64,000 nucleotides of DNA from Streptomyces griseoaurantiacus (GTDB lineage: Bacteria; Actinomycetota; Actinomycetes; Streptomycetales; Streptomycetaceae). Both the position numbers and the translations under genes were made by a program. Where the stretch lies: contig BNBP01000001.1 of the NCBI GenBank assembly GCA_014656015.1, forward strand, positions 242,515-306,514, written 5' to 3'. This document shows, piece after piece, positions 17,269-25,731 of the stretch. The notes beneath the pieces were generated by a model that saw only the letters and a list, made by a program, of their open reading frames with translations, searched no databases and was not told where the DNA came from. Positions within the stretch are counted from its first letter, which is position 1. Each line of letters starts with the position of its first letter.

Positions 17269-17724
17269 CTACCGGGTTCCGCTGCCGTACGGGGCGTAGA
17301 GGTCCAGGAGCCGGACGCGGGTCGCGTGCAACCGGTGGGCGACCACCTGGCCGACCCAGCAGGCGACCGCCCGGCCGAATTCCGGGTCGTCGGCGCACAG
17401 CGCCCGTACCGCCTCGGCGTCGAACTCCTGCGCCCGCACCGGGCTCGTCGCCTCGGCGCCGAGCTGCCAGACGTGCGGCCCGAAGTGCCAGGAGCAGCCG
17501 ACCAGTTCGCCGTGGCCGAGGGACTCGATGACGGCGGCGCGACGGCCGGGCACGTGCATGTCGAGGGCGACGGTTCCGGTCCGGATGATCCAGAACCGGT
17601 CGGCGCGCAGCCCTTCCTCGAACAGCCGGGCGCCGACGTCGAAGGAGACGTCACGGGCGAGGGCCGACAGCCGTTCGCGGTATTCGGCCGGCAGGGCCGC
17701 GGCCAGAGTGGTGGTGGAGGTCAT
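17269..17724 (-). CDS. stand-alone cyclic-nucleotide-binding (Crp-type) domain protein
   Basis: A 151-residue protein that is essentially a single CNB/Crp sensor domain: the beta-roll includes LFEEGLRADRFWIIRTGTVAL (about 34-54) and the phosphate-cassette-like turn near SLGHGELVGCSWHFGPH (about 68-84). There is no helix-turn-helix after the domain, so it cannot act as a normal Crp/Fnr regulator. It may work as a redox or ligand sensor through protein contacts. Similar CNB-only proteins occur in mycobacterial and Streptomyces stress clusters. The ATG is preceded by AAAGGAG. It lies downstream of the nar1 operon and has its own upstream region. Confidence 0.8.
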   Translation of the reverse strand: MTSTTTLAAALPAEYRERLSALARDVSFDVGARLFEEGLRADRFWIIRTGTVALDMHVPGRRAAVIESLGHGELVGCSWHFGPHVWQLGAEATSPVRAQEFDAEAVRALCADDPEFGRAVACWVGQVVAHRLHATRVRLLDLYAPYGSGTR

Positions 17725-17860
17725 CGCACCGGCTCCTTTCGATCACGGAAAGCATGCGGGACGTGGGGAAAACGGGACGAGGGGCGGGGCCGGTGGGGCC
17801 CCGTTCCGGCGGTGGCTTCCCTTCCTCAAGGGTCCGCCCGCAGAGGCCGCGGCGCCAGGT

Positions 17861-17890
17861 CCGACCGGCCCCTCCCTCAGGGCCGGTCGG
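17861..17890. promoter_or_regulatory. inverted pair of GGGCCGGTCGG elements / possible nar1 terminator
   Basis: CCGACCGGCCC (17861-17871) and GGGCCGGTCGG (17880-17890) form a perfect 11-bp inverted repeat with an 8-nt loop. It lies 9 bp beyond the VKOR stop codon and 137 bp upstream of the CNB gene. It could be a terminator of the nar1 operon. However, each arm equals the 11-bp core of the DevR-like boxes at 13594 and 32103, so it could also be a binding site for the CNB gene promoter. Confidence 0.45.
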
Positions 17891-17899
17891 GGTGGTTCG

Positions 17900-18508
17900 T
17901 CAGAGCAGGCTGCTCCAGTAGGACCAGAACCGGGTGAGGGCGAGGACGGCGATCAGGCCGTACCAGGCGGCCGGCAGCATCCAGTGCGTGTCGAGCAGCG
18001 GGTCCAGCAGCCCCCGCCCGGCGGCCGGGACGGGGAGCACCCCGGACCGCAGGTTGCGCAGCGTGACGTACCAGAACAGCGCGATGGTCACCACCCAGAC
18101 GACGGCGCAGTAAGGGCAGATCCTGCCGAGTACGTAGAACGACTGGTAGATCAGCCAGTGCACGAACACCACACCCGCCAGCGCCCCCGCGTTCAGCCCG
18201 AGCCAGACCCGGCGGTGCAGCCGGGCACCGCCCAGCACGGCCACGCCCAGCGCGGCGACGGCGGCGAAGGCGCCCAGGCCCAGCAGCATGTTGGGGAAGC
18301 CGAACACATTGCCCTGCGCGCCGGTCATGACGCTGCCGCAGCCCACCACCGGACTGATGTCGCACGACGCCTGATGGCTCGGGTCCTTGAGCACCCGCCA
18401 GTGCTCGACCGCGAGCTGGAAGGCCGCGAGCCAGCCGATGACGCCGGTGAGGACCATCAGCGTCCCCGTCCGCCGTCCCCGGGGCCGCTGTCGTGCCGCC
18501 GTGCTCAT
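17900..18508 (-). CDS. vitamin K epoxide reductase (VKOR) family protein
   Basis: A 202-residue membrane protein with four or five transmembrane helices. It has the four VKOR cysteines: the loop pair Cys49/Cys57 (SCDISPVVGC) and the active-site pair CPYC (131-134). Bacterial VKOR uses menaquinone to make disulfides with a thioredoxin-like partner; no such partner is fused here. It is translationally coupled to narI1 (ATGA overlap) and is the last gene of nar1. This links it to the quinone pool used by nitrate reductase, but its role there is not established. Operon nar2 has no VKOR gene. Confidence 0.9.
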   Translation of the reverse strand: MSTAARQRPRGRRTGTLMVLTGVIGWLAAFQLAVEHWRVLKDPSHQASCDISPVVGCGSVMTGAQGNVFGFPNMLLGLGAFAAVAALGVAVLGGARLHRRVWLGLNAGALAGVVFVHWLIYQSFYVLGRICPYCAVVWVVTIALFWYVTLRNLRSGVLPVPAAGRGLLDPLLDTHWMLPAAWYGLIAVLALTRFWSYWSSLL

Positions 18509-19254
18509 GCCGCGCGCCGTGTGTCCGGCCGGCGCGAGCCGGGGCGCCTGGTGCCCGGCGCCGTCGTCGTGGCCCGGCGCCGGTAGACCAGGTACGGGCG
18601 GACGAGGTAACCCACCGGGGCGCTCCACACGTGCACGAGCCGGGTGAAGGGCCAGACGGCGAAGAGCAGGCAGGCGGTCACCGCGTGCAGCTGGAAGAGC
18701 AGCGGTGCCCCGGACATCGCCTCCGGCCGCGGCTGGAGGACGAAGACGCCGCGGAACCACACCGAGACGGTCTCCCGGTAGTCGTAGCCGCCGCCGAACA
18801 CGTTGTGCGTGGCCGTGGCGGAGATGCCGAGCAGCACGGCGGCGGACAGCAGGGGGAAGAGGATCTTGTCACTGCGGTCGGTGCCGAGCCGGATCCGCCG
18901 GGTGAGCAGCCGGCGGGCGCACAGCATGCCCAGCCCGGCGACCATGGCGATGCCCGCGACCGAACCCGCCCACACGGCGCCGGTGTGGTACATGTGCTCG
19001 CTGATCCCGGCGGCCTCCGTCCAGGAGGCGGGCACCGCGAGCCCGACCACGTGCCCGCCGATCACCATGAACGCGCCGAGGTGGAACAGCGGACTGCCCC
19101 AGCGCAGCCAGCGGTGCTCCAGGAGCTGACTGGTGCGTGAGGTCCAGCCGAACTGGTCCTGCCGGTAGCGCCAGACGTGGCCGACGACGAACACGGCCAG
19201 GCAGATGTAGGGAAGGGCGACCCACAGCAGCAGGTCGGTTCCTGAGACGTTCAT
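18505..19254 (-). CDS. narI: respiratory nitrate reductase gamma subunit, NarI (operon 1)
   Basis: A 249-residue cytochrome b subunit with five transmembrane helices. Histidines expected to bind the two b haems lie in GSPLFHLGAFMVIGGHVVGL (about 53-72) and LLFQLHAVTA (about 190). It takes electrons from menaquinol at the outer side of the membrane and passes them to NarH. The C-terminus carries an Arg/Thr/Pro-rich tail absent from most NarI proteins. The start overlaps the narJ1 stop, and the stop overlaps the VKOR start. Confidence 0.95.
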   Translation of the reverse strand: MNVSGTDLLLWVALPYICLAVFVVGHVWRYRQDQFGWTSRTSQLLEHRWLRWGSPLFHLGAFMVIGGHVVGLAVPASWTEAAGISEHMYHTGAVWAGSVAGIAMVAGLGMLCARRLLTRRIRLGTDRSDKILFPLLSAAVLLGISATATHNVFGGGYDYRETVSVWFRGVFVLQPRPEAMSGAPLLFQLHAVTACLLFAVWPFTRLVHVWSAPVGYLVRPYLVYRRRATTTAPGTRRPGSRRPDTRRAA

Positions 19255-20117
19255 CGAGGACCGTCCACGGGCGAGGAGAGGGAGGCATCGGAGGCCGGGG
19301 TCGGCGACACGAGGGTGGGGCGGGCCGGCTCGGGGGGAACGAAGGTCCCGGGAGGGGCGAAGGCTCCCGGTGGCGCGAAGGTCCCCGGCGGGGCGAACGC
19401 GCCGCCCGCGTACGGGTCCATCCCGACGTCCTCGTTCGGCGGCCCCTGCGCGGCCAGTTCCGCCACCGCCGCGAGGTCCGCCTCGGTGGCCGGCGGCAGC
19501 AGGGCGAGCAGCGCGGCGAGGACGTGCCGGTAGAGCGAGTCCGCGTCGGCCAGCGCCCGGTGGATCAGTTCGAGGCCGCGCCGGTGCTGGCGCAGCGGTG
19601 CCTCGCCCGTGCCCGGCCCGGAGAGCGCGGCGAACTCCAGCACCACGGGCAGGTGGTCGGGCAGTTCACCGCCGTCGACCTGCCAGCCGGCGGCCCGGTA
19701 GCGCTGCGCCAGGGTGAGCAGGGCCATGCCCCGGCGGCGGGTGTCGCCGTGCAGGTAGTAGGTGAGGTAGAGACTGCTCCTGCGGCGCAGGTCGAAGGTC
19801 TCGACGTAGGTCCGCTCCAGCGTCTCGGGCTCGGCGCGTGCGAACCAGCCGGTGAACGCGGCCAGTTCGGCGGCGGCCTCCGACGGCGGCAGGCCGGCGA
19901 CGCAGGTGGCCACGTCCTCCCGGGCGGCGGCGAGCTCCGTGTCCGGGTACTGCAGCAGCAGCGACACCAGCCGCAGCACCAGCGACCGCTCCCGCGCCTG
20001 CGCGGGCGTGAGCCGGGCGGGCCGCCGTACGGCCGCCCGCAGCCGGGTACGGACGAGGGCGGGGACCGAGGGGGATTCCTCCCGGTGGCCGGCACCGGGG
20101 GAGAGCAGGGGGCTCAT
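19251..20117 (-). CDS. narJ: nitrate reductase assembly chaperone NarJ (operon 1)
   Basis: A 288-residue helical chaperone that inserts the molybdenum cofactor into NarG and does not remain in the complex. The NarJ signature is clear: LYLTYYLHGDTRRRGMAL (about 130-147) and LPDHLPVVLEF. The protein is longer than NarJ2 (226 residues) because of a C-terminal extension made of FAPPG(T/A) repeats followed by a Ser/Pro-rich tail. The start overlaps the narH1 stop (ATGA). Confidence 0.93.
   Translation of the reverse strand: MSPLLSPGAGHREESPSVPALVRTRLRAAVRRPARLTPAQARERSLVLRLVSLLLQYPDTELAAAREDVATCVAGLPPSEAAAELAAFTGWFARAEPETLERTYVETFDLRRRSSLYLTYYLHGDTRRRGMALLTLAQRYRAAGWQVDGGELPDHLPVVLEFAALSGPGTGEAPLRQHRRGLELIHRALADADSLYRHVLAALLALLPPATEADLAAVAELAAQGPPNEDVGMDPYAGGAFAPPGTFAPPGAFAPPGTFVPPEPARPTLVSPTPASDASLSSPVDGPR
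19340..19393. repeat. three 18-bp repeats inside narJ1
   Basis: Three consecutive imperfect 18-bp units (19340, 19358, 19376), each beginning CGAAGG on the plus strand, encode the hexapeptide repeat FAPPG(T/A) in the NarJ1 tail. A degenerate fourth copy follows. The tail is not part of the conserved NarJ fold. Confidence 0.75.
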
Positions 20118-21649
20118 GCGTGTCCTTCGGGTGAGGTGCGGCGCAGGGTGGGGATACCGAGCATGACCTTGCGTGCGGAGGCGGGTTCGCCGGAGGACTC
20201 CACCGGGCAGCGGTTCTCCATCGCGGTCAGCGCGGCCGCGTCCTCCTTGTGCGCGGCCGGGACGACGTACCGGTCCTGGTACTTGGCCACCGCCAGCAGC
20301 CGGTGCAGGTCCTCCGCCTCCCCGGCGGTCAGCCCCACCGCGTCCAGCGCGGCCTCCTCCTCGGCCGCGTCGTCCCCGCCGAGCGTCCGCTCCCGCATGT
20401 ACGAGCGCAGCGCGGTCAGCTTCATCAGCACCCCGCCCACCACGTCCGCGTCCCCGGCGGTGAACAGCTCCGCCAGGTACTCCAGCGGGATGCGCAGCCG
20501 GGTGACGGCGGCGAACACGTGGTCGGGGTCGTCCTGGTTGCCGCCCGCGGAGGTGACCGCGTCCAGAACGGGGGAGAGCGGCGGCACGTACCAGACCATC
20601 GGCAGGGTGCGGTACTCCGGGTGCAGCGGCAGCGCCACCTTGTACTTCGACACCAGCGCGTACACCGGGGAGCGGCGGGCCGCGTCCAGCCAGTCCTCGG
20701 GGATGCCGGCGGCGCGGGCCGCGGCGATCACCTCCGGGTCGGACGGGTCCAGGAACACGTTCCGCTGGGCGTCGAGCAGGTCCTTCTCGTCCGGGGTCGC
20801 CGCGGCCTCGCCCACCTCGTCGGCGTCGTACAGCAGCAGTCCCAGGTAGCGCAGCCGGCCCACGCACGTCTCCGAGCAGACCGTGGGCTGGCCCGCCTCG
20901 ATGCGCGGGAAGCAGAACGTGCACTTCTCCGCCTTGCCGGTGGCGTGGTTGACGTACACCTTCTTGTACGGGCACGCCGTCACGCACATCCGCCAGCCGC
21001 GGCAGCGGTCCTGGTCGACCAGGACGATGCCGTCCTCCACCCGCTTGTACATCGCGCCGGACGGACAGGCGGAGACACAGGCCGGGTTGAGGCAGTGCTC
21101 GCACAGCCGGGGCAGGTGGAACAGGAAGGTCTGCTCGAACTCGAACTTCACCTTCTCGGCCCACTCGCCGCTCAGGTTCGGGTCGCCGCCCGCGTGCTCG
21201 GGGGCCCCGCCGAGACCGTCCTCCCAGTTGGCGCCCCAGGTGATCTCGGTGGGCCGGCCGGTGAGGACCGAGCGGGGCCGGGCGACCGGCATGTCCGGTC
21301 CGGCGGGGGCGCTGATCAGGTTGTCGTAGTCGTACGTCACCGGCTCGTAGTAGTCCTCCAGGGCCGGCAGGTCCGGGTTGGAGAACAGCGACAGCAGCCG
21401 CTTGACCCGGCCGCCGGAGCGCAGCACCAGCCGCCCCTTGCGGTCCAGCCGCCAGCCGCCCTTCCACTGCTCCTGGTCCTCGTAGCGGCGCGGGTAGCCG
21501 ACGCCCGGCTTGGTCTCCACGTTGTTGAACCAGGCGTACTCCACGCCGGTCCGGTTGGTCCACGTCTGCTTGCAGGTGACCGAACAGGTGTGACACCCGA
21601 TGCACTTGTCGAGGTTCATCACCATGGCGATCTGAGCCATCACGCGCAC
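20114..21649 (-). CDS. narH: respiratory nitrate reductase beta subunit, NarH (operon 1)
   Basis: A 511-residue iron-sulfur subunit. Four cysteine groups are present: CIGCHTCSVTC (16-26), CLNPACVSACPSG, CRGWRMCVTACP and CTFCFPR. The third has Trp in place of one Cys, the NarH mark of a 3Fe-4S cluster. It carries electrons from NarI to NarG on the cytoplasmic face. I chose GTG 21649, 1 nt after the narG1 stop, because GGAG lies 7 nt upstream. The ATG at 21640 has its ribosome site too far away. The coding stop overlaps the narJ1 start. Confidence 0.94.
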   Translation of the reverse strand: MRVMAQIAMVMNLDKCIGCHTCSVTCKQTWTNRTGVEYAWFNNVETKPGVGYPRRYEDQEQWKGGWRLDRKGRLVLRSGGRVKRLLSLFSNPDLPALEDYYEPVTYDYDNLISAPAGPDMPVARPRSVLTGRPTEITWGANWEDGLGGAPEHAGGDPNLSGEWAEKVKFEFEQTFLFHLPRLCEHCLNPACVSACPSGAMYKRVEDGIVLVDQDRCRGWRMCVTACPYKKVYVNHATGKAEKCTFCFPRIEAGQPTVCSETCVGRLRYLGLLLYDADEVGEAAATPDEKDLLDAQRNVFLDPSDPEVIAAARAAGIPEDWLDAARRSPVYALVSKYKVALPLHPEYRTLPMVWYVPPLSPVLDAVTSAGGNQDDPDHVFAAVTRLRIPLEYLAELFTAGDADVVGGVLMKLTALRSYMRERTLGGDDAAEEEAALDAVGLTAGEAEDLHRLLAVAKYQDRYVVPAAHKEDAAALTAMENRCPVESSGEPASARKVMLGIPTLRRTSPEGHA

Positions 21650-21650
21650 G

Positions 21651-24600
21651 TCAGTACTCCACTTGCTGGCTGCGGCGGCGGATGACGGTGACCTCGTCCC
21701 GCTGGTTGCCGGTGGGCCCGTAGTAGTTGAAGGCATAGGTGAACTGGGCGTAGCCGCCCGCCAGATGGGTCGGCTTGACCAGCAGCCGGGTCAGCGAGTT
21801 GTGCATGCCGCCGCGCTTGCCGCTGACCTCGGTCTTCGGCACGTTCACGGTGCGGTCCTGGGCGTGGTACATGTACACCGTGCCCTCGGGCATCCGGTGG
21901 GTGACCACCGCGCGGGCGGCCACGACGCCGTTGCGGTTGTACGCCTCTATCCACTCGTTGTCCTTGACGCCGATCCGCTCGGCGTCCTCCCGCGACATCC
22001 AGATCACCGGCCCGCCGCGGGACAGGTCGAGCATGTACTTGTTGTCCTGGTAGTTGGAGTGGATGGACCACTTGGAGTGCGGGGTCAGATAGCGGACCGT
22101 GACCTCCGCCCGGCCGTCCTCGCCCAGGTGCTCGTTCCCGTAGTGCCGGATCGCGTTCAACGGTGGCCGGTAGGCCGGTAGTTGCTCGCCGATCTCGGCC
22201 ATCCAGTCGTGCTGCGCGAAGAAGTGCTGCCGGCCGGTGAGGGTGTGCCAGGGCTTTCGGTGCTCGACGTTGATGACGAACGGCGAGTAGCGGCGCCCGC
22301 CGGTCTCCGAGCCGGACCACTCGTAGGACGTCATCACCGCGCGCGGCTGGGTGCGGGTGTCGCCGAACGTGATCCGCTCCGCCTCGCGCTCGGACGCCAG
22401 CTCCACCAGGCCCTCGCTGCCGGTCTGCCGCTCCAGCTCCCGGAAACCCTCGGTCGCCAGGCGTCCGTTGGTGGTGCCGGACAGGGCGAGGATCGCCTCG
22501 CACATGTCGCTCGCGGTGGCCAGCGAGGGCCGGCCGGCCCCGACCCCTTCGCGCACCGTGCCGCAGCGGTGCCGCAACTCCTCGATCTCGCGGTCCGGAT
22601 GGACGGTGACGCCCTTGGTGGTGGTGCCGAGCGTGTCCAGCAGCGGGCCGACGGCGCGCATCTTCTGCCCGACGGCCGGGTAGTCCCGCTCGACCACGAC
22701 CAGCTTCGGCATGGTCCGCCCGGGCACGGGCTCGCACTCGCCCTTGCGCCAGTCGCGCACCACCCCGCCGGGTTGGGCGAGTTCGTCCGGGGTGTCATGG
22801 GTGAGGGGCACGGCGAGGACGTCGGTACGGGTACCCAGGTGCTTCGCGGCCAGCTCGCTGAACCGGTCGGCGAGGGTGAGGAACGTGTCGTAGTCGGTGC
22901 GGGACTGCCAGGGCGGGGCGATGGCCGGGGTGAAGGCGTGCACGAAGGGGTGCATGTCCGTGCTGGACAGGTCGTCCTTCTCGTACCAGGTCGCGGCCGG
23001 CAGCACCACGTCGGAGAGCAGACCGGTGGAGGTCATCCGGAAGTCCATGGTGACCAGCAGGTCCAGCTTGCCCTCGGGCGCCTCCTCGTGCCACACCACC
23101 TCCTCGGGGCGCTCTCCGGGCGGGGTCTCGGCCGAACGGACCGCCGCGTCGGCGCCCAGCAGATGGCGCAGGAAGTACTCGTTGCCCTTGCCGGACGAGC
23201 CCAGCAGATTGGCCCGCCACACCGTCAGCACCCGGGGGAAGTTGGCCGGGTCGTCCGGATCCTCCGCGGCGAACCTCAGTCGGCCCGCCTTGAGTTCGTC
23301 CACGACATGCTCGGCGACCGGCCGGCCCGCTGCCGCCGCCTCGTCGGCCAGGTCGAGCGGGTTGCGGCCGAAACCGGGGTGGCCCGGGGTCCAGCCGAGC
23401 CGCACGGCCTGCGCGAGACAGTCCGCGAACGCCTTGCCCTTGAACCGGCCCTCACCCAGCGGCGAGGCCAGCTCCTCGGGCCCGAACGCCTCGTAGCGCC
23501 ACTGGTCGGTGTTGAGGTACCAGTACGAGGTGCCCGCCATGTGCCGGGTGGGCCGCTGCCAGTCGAAGGCGAACGCCAGGTGCTGGAAGCCGGTCAGCGG
23601 GCGGACCTTCTCCTGGCCCACGTAGTGCGCCCAGCCGCCGCCGTTGACGCCCTGGCAGCCGGTCATCGTGGTCAGCGCCAAGAAGGCGCGGTAGATGGTG
23701 TCGGAGTGGAACCAGTGGTTGGTGCCCGCGCCCATCGCGATCATCGAACGGCCCTGGGTGCGCTCGGCGTTGCGGGCGAACTCCCGGCCGATCCGGGCCG
23801 CCTGCTCGGCCGGCACCGAGGTGATCGTCTCCTGCCAGGCCGGCGTGTACGGCCGGCTCGCGTCCTCGTACGAGGTCGGCCAGTCGCCCGGCAGACCGGG
23901 CCGGGACACCCCGTACTGGGCGAGCATCAGGTCGAACACGGTGGTGACCAGGCGCCCGCCCAGCCGCCGGGCGGGTACCCCGCGCACCATCACCGAGCCG
24001 CCCTCGGTGGCGCCCTCGTCGAACCGGGGGAGCGCCACCTCGACGTGCTCCTCGGCCCGCTCCAGCAGGCTCAGCTCCGGGACGACGTCGCCCAGATCGA
24101 GGTTCCAGCGGCCCTGCTCCTCCTTGGCCCAGCGGTGGCCGAGCGAGCCGTTCGGCACGACGGGCTCCCCGGTGGCCGAGTCCAGCAGGACCGTCCTGGA
24201 GTGCGCGTTCTCCTGCGTCGCGGCCTCGCCGCCCAGGGCGGCGGCGGTCAGGAACCCGTCGGGCACGAGCCCGTGGGCGCTCTCGCGCAGGGTGATGAGG
24301 AACGGGGCATCGGTGAACGAGCGCAGATAGTCCCGGAAGTACGGCACCTCGCGGTCGACCAGGAACTCGCGCAGGATCACATGCCCCATGGCCATCGCCA
24401 GCGCCCCGTCGGTTCCCGGGTGCGGGGACAGCCACTCGTCGGCGAACTTCACGTTGTCCGCGTAGTCGGGGGAGACGGCGACGACCTTGGTGCCGTTGTA
24501 GCGGGTCTCGGTGAGGAAGTGCGCGTCGGGCGTGCGGGTGACGGGGATGTTCGATCCCCACATCACCAGGTATCCCGCGTTCCACCAGTCCGCCGACTCC

Positions 24601-25358
24601 GGCACGTCCGTCTGGTCGCCGAACACCTGCGGCGAGGCCACGGGGAGGTCGGCGTACCAGTCGTAGAACGACAGCAGCGTGCCGCCGATCAGCGACATGA
24701 AGCGGGAACCGGCCGCGAACGACGCCATCGACATCGCCGGGATCGGCGAGAACCCGGCGACGCGGTCCGGGCCGTACGACTTGATGGTGTGCACATGCGC
24801 GGCGGCCACCAGCTCGGACACCTCGTCCCAGTCGGCACGCACCAGGCCGCCCTTGCCGCGGGCCCGCTTGTACGCCCGCGCCTTCGCCGGGTCGCCGGTG
24901 ATCTCCGCCCAGGCCGCCACCGGATCGCCGAGGCGCCGGCGCGCCTCGCGCCACAGCTTCAGCAGCGTGCCGCGCACATACGGGTAGCGGACCCGGCTGG
25001 GGGAGTACGTGTACCAGGAGAACGACGCCCCGCGCGGGCAGCCGCGCGGCTCGTACTCGGGGCAGTCCGCGCCGATCGACGGGTAGTCCGTGGCCTGGTG
25101 CTCCCAGGTGATGATGCCGTCCTTGACGTACACCATCCAGGAACAGGAGCCGGTGCAGTTCACGCCGTGCGTGGACCGCACCACCTTGTCGTGGGCCCAG
25201 CGGTCCCGGTAGAACCCCTCCCACTTGCCGTCGTTCTCGCCGAAAACGGCGCGCCCGTCGGCGGAGACCTCGTCGCGGGTGAGCAGCCGGCGGCCGGCCA
25301 GCGGCCAGTCCCGGACGGTGTGCGGTGGCCGCCGCCGTGCCTTCTCGTCGTTCTCCAT
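21651..25358 (-). CDS. narG: respiratory nitrate reductase alpha subunit, NarG (operon 1)
   Basis: A 1235-residue molybdoenzyme that reduces nitrate to nitrite on the cytoplasmic side. The FS0 cluster ligands His64, Cys68, Cys72 and Cys107 keep the exact NarG spacing (H-x3-C-x3-C-x34-C). The molybdenum ligand Asp233 is in FYDWYADLPVASPQ. There is no Tat signal. The C-terminus has the bis-MGD-binding barrel (from about 1090). It is the first gene of narGHJI-VKOR, reading leftward from a regulatory region with a DevR-like box 92 bp upstream of the ATG. NarG2 is a clear paralogue but differs at the N-terminus and in many loops. Confidence 0.96.
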   Translation of the reverse strand: MENDEKARRRPPHTVRDWPLAGRRLLTRDEVSADGRAVFGENDGKWEGFYRDRWAHDKVVRSTHGVNCTGSCSWMVYVKDGIITWEHQATDYPSIGADCPEYEPRGCPRGASFSWYTYSPSRVRYPYVRGTLLKLWREARRRLGDPVAAWAEITGDPAKARAYKRARGKGGLVRADWDEVSELVAAAHVHTIKSYGPDRVAGFSPIPAMSMASFAAGSRFMSLIGGTLLSFYDWYADLPVASPQVFGDQTDVPESADWWNAGYLVMWGSNIPVTRTPDAHFLTETRYNGTKVVAVSPDYADNVKFADEWLSPHPGTDGALAMAMGHVILREFLVDREVPYFRDYLRSFTDAPFLITLRESAHGLVPDGFLTAAALGGEAATQENAHSRTVLLDSATGEPVVPNGSLGHRWAKEEQGRWNLDLGDVVPELSLLERAEEHVEVALPRFDEGATEGGSVMVRGVPARRLGGRLVTTVFDLMLAQYGVSRPGLPGDWPTSYEDASRPYTPAWQETITSVPAEQAARIGREFARNAERTQGRSMIAMGAGTNHWFHSDTIYRAFLALTTMTGCQGVNGGGWAHYVGQEKVRPLTGFQHLAFAFDWQRPTRHMAGTSYWYLNTDQWRYEAFGPEELASPLGEGRFKGKAFADCLAQAVRLGWTPGHPGFGRNPLDLADEAAAAGRPVAEHVVDELKAGRLRFAAEDPDDPANFPRVLTVWRANLLGSSGKGNEYFLRHLLGADAAVRSAETPPGERPEEVVWHEEAPEGKLDLLVTMDFRMTSTGLLSDVVLPAATWYEKDDLSSTDMHPFVHAFTPAIAPPWQSRTDYDTFLTLADRFSELAAKHLGTRTDVLAVPLTHDTPDELAQPGGVVRDWRKGECEPVPGRTMPKLVVVERDYPAVGQKMRAVGPLLDTLGTTTKGVTVHPDREIEELRHRCGTVREGVGAGRPSLATASDMCEAILALSGTTNGRLATEGFRELERQTGSEGLVELASEREAERITFGDTRTQPRAVMTSYEWSGSETGGRRYSPFVINVEHRKPWHTLTGRQHFFAQHDWMAEIGEQLPAYRPPLNAIRHYGNEHLGEDGRAEVTVRYLTPHSKWSIHSNYQDNKYMLDLSRGGPVIWMSREDAERIGVKDNEWIEAYNRNGVVAARAVVTHRMPEGTVYMYHAQDRTVNVPKTEVSGKRGGMHNSLTRLLVKPTHLAGGYAQFTYAFNYYGPTGNQRDEVTVIRRRSQQVEY

Positions 25359-25542
25359 GGCCGGAAACCTATGCGGGCGCACAGGGCCGTGCCCTTGGGC
25401 CGAACGCCCCCGGCCGGACGCCCGAAGGCCCTGCTCGGCCCACCACTCCCGGGACCAACGGCCCTGCAAGCAGGGCCCCTCGGCGGGCCGGGCGCGAGCC
25501 CCGCGAGGTGCAGGCTGACACCGACCGAACCGGAGGCAGCGC
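25359..25542. promoter_or_regulatory. divergent regulatory region between narG1 and the radical SAM operon
   Basis: This is part of a 369-bp gap between narG1 (leftward) and the radical SAM gene at 25728. It contains the 13-bp palindrome AGGGC-CGT-GCCCT (25383-25395), a weaker box-like stretch GGGCCGAACGCCCC (25397-25410), and the strong box and palindrome at 25451-25477. No gene is supported here except a doubtful short frame that begins at 25543. Confidence 0.5.
25451..25465. promoter_or_regulatory. DevR-like box between narG1 and the radical SAM gene
   Basis: GGGACCAACGGCCCT matches the island pattern GGGNCS-N3-GGCCCY and closely resembles the copy upstream of the Acg-like gene (GGGACCTCCGGCCCT). 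Its 3' half overlaps a perfect 8+2+8 palindrome, GGCCCTGC-AA-GCAGGGCC (25460-25477). It is 92 bp from the narG1 start and 77 bp from the short frame at 25543, so it may serve both directions. Confidence 0.6.
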
Positions 25543-25731
25543 ATGTACGACCGCACCCACAGGTGGCCCGGCTCCATCCCCCGTCCCTGGCCGGGGTCCA
25601 TCCGACGGCCGTCGCGCCCGTGTCTCCGCCTCGGTCACCGTCCGGCCGCCGGCCACGTCTGCCCTGACACCCGGGCGGCCGGACACCTCCGCGGGAGCCG
25701 CCCCGGACGCGCCCACGGGGGACGGCGGTGA
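25543..25731 (+). CDS. possible 62-residue small ORF upstream of the radical SAM gene
   Basis: This short frame starts with ATG after a good GGAGGC site and ends in a TGA that overlaps the GTG of the radical SAM gene (GTGA), the arrangement seen at real gene joints in this window. The product is rich in Arg, Pro and Gly with two WPGSI segments (about 9-13 and 17-21), and has no recognisable domain. GC at third positions is high but a little below that of neighbouring genes. It may be a leader peptide or a genuine small protein, or simply open by chance in GC-rich DNA. Confidence 0.3.
   Translation: MYDRTHRWPGSIPRPWPGSIRRPSRPCLRLGHRPAAGHVCPDTRAAGHLRGSRPGRAHGGRR

Noticed and set aside
25225..25518. 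A 97-codon plus-strand frame overlapping the narG1 start
   Set aside because: It lies mostly opposite narG1, has no ribosome site and an Arg/Ser/Pro-rich random-looking product.
22182..25667. A long open frame (1161 codons) on the plus strand opposite narG1
   Set aside because: It is a shadow of the high third-position GC of narG1; its translation is low-complexity Arg/Gly/Pro/Val with no domain, and narG1 is certain.
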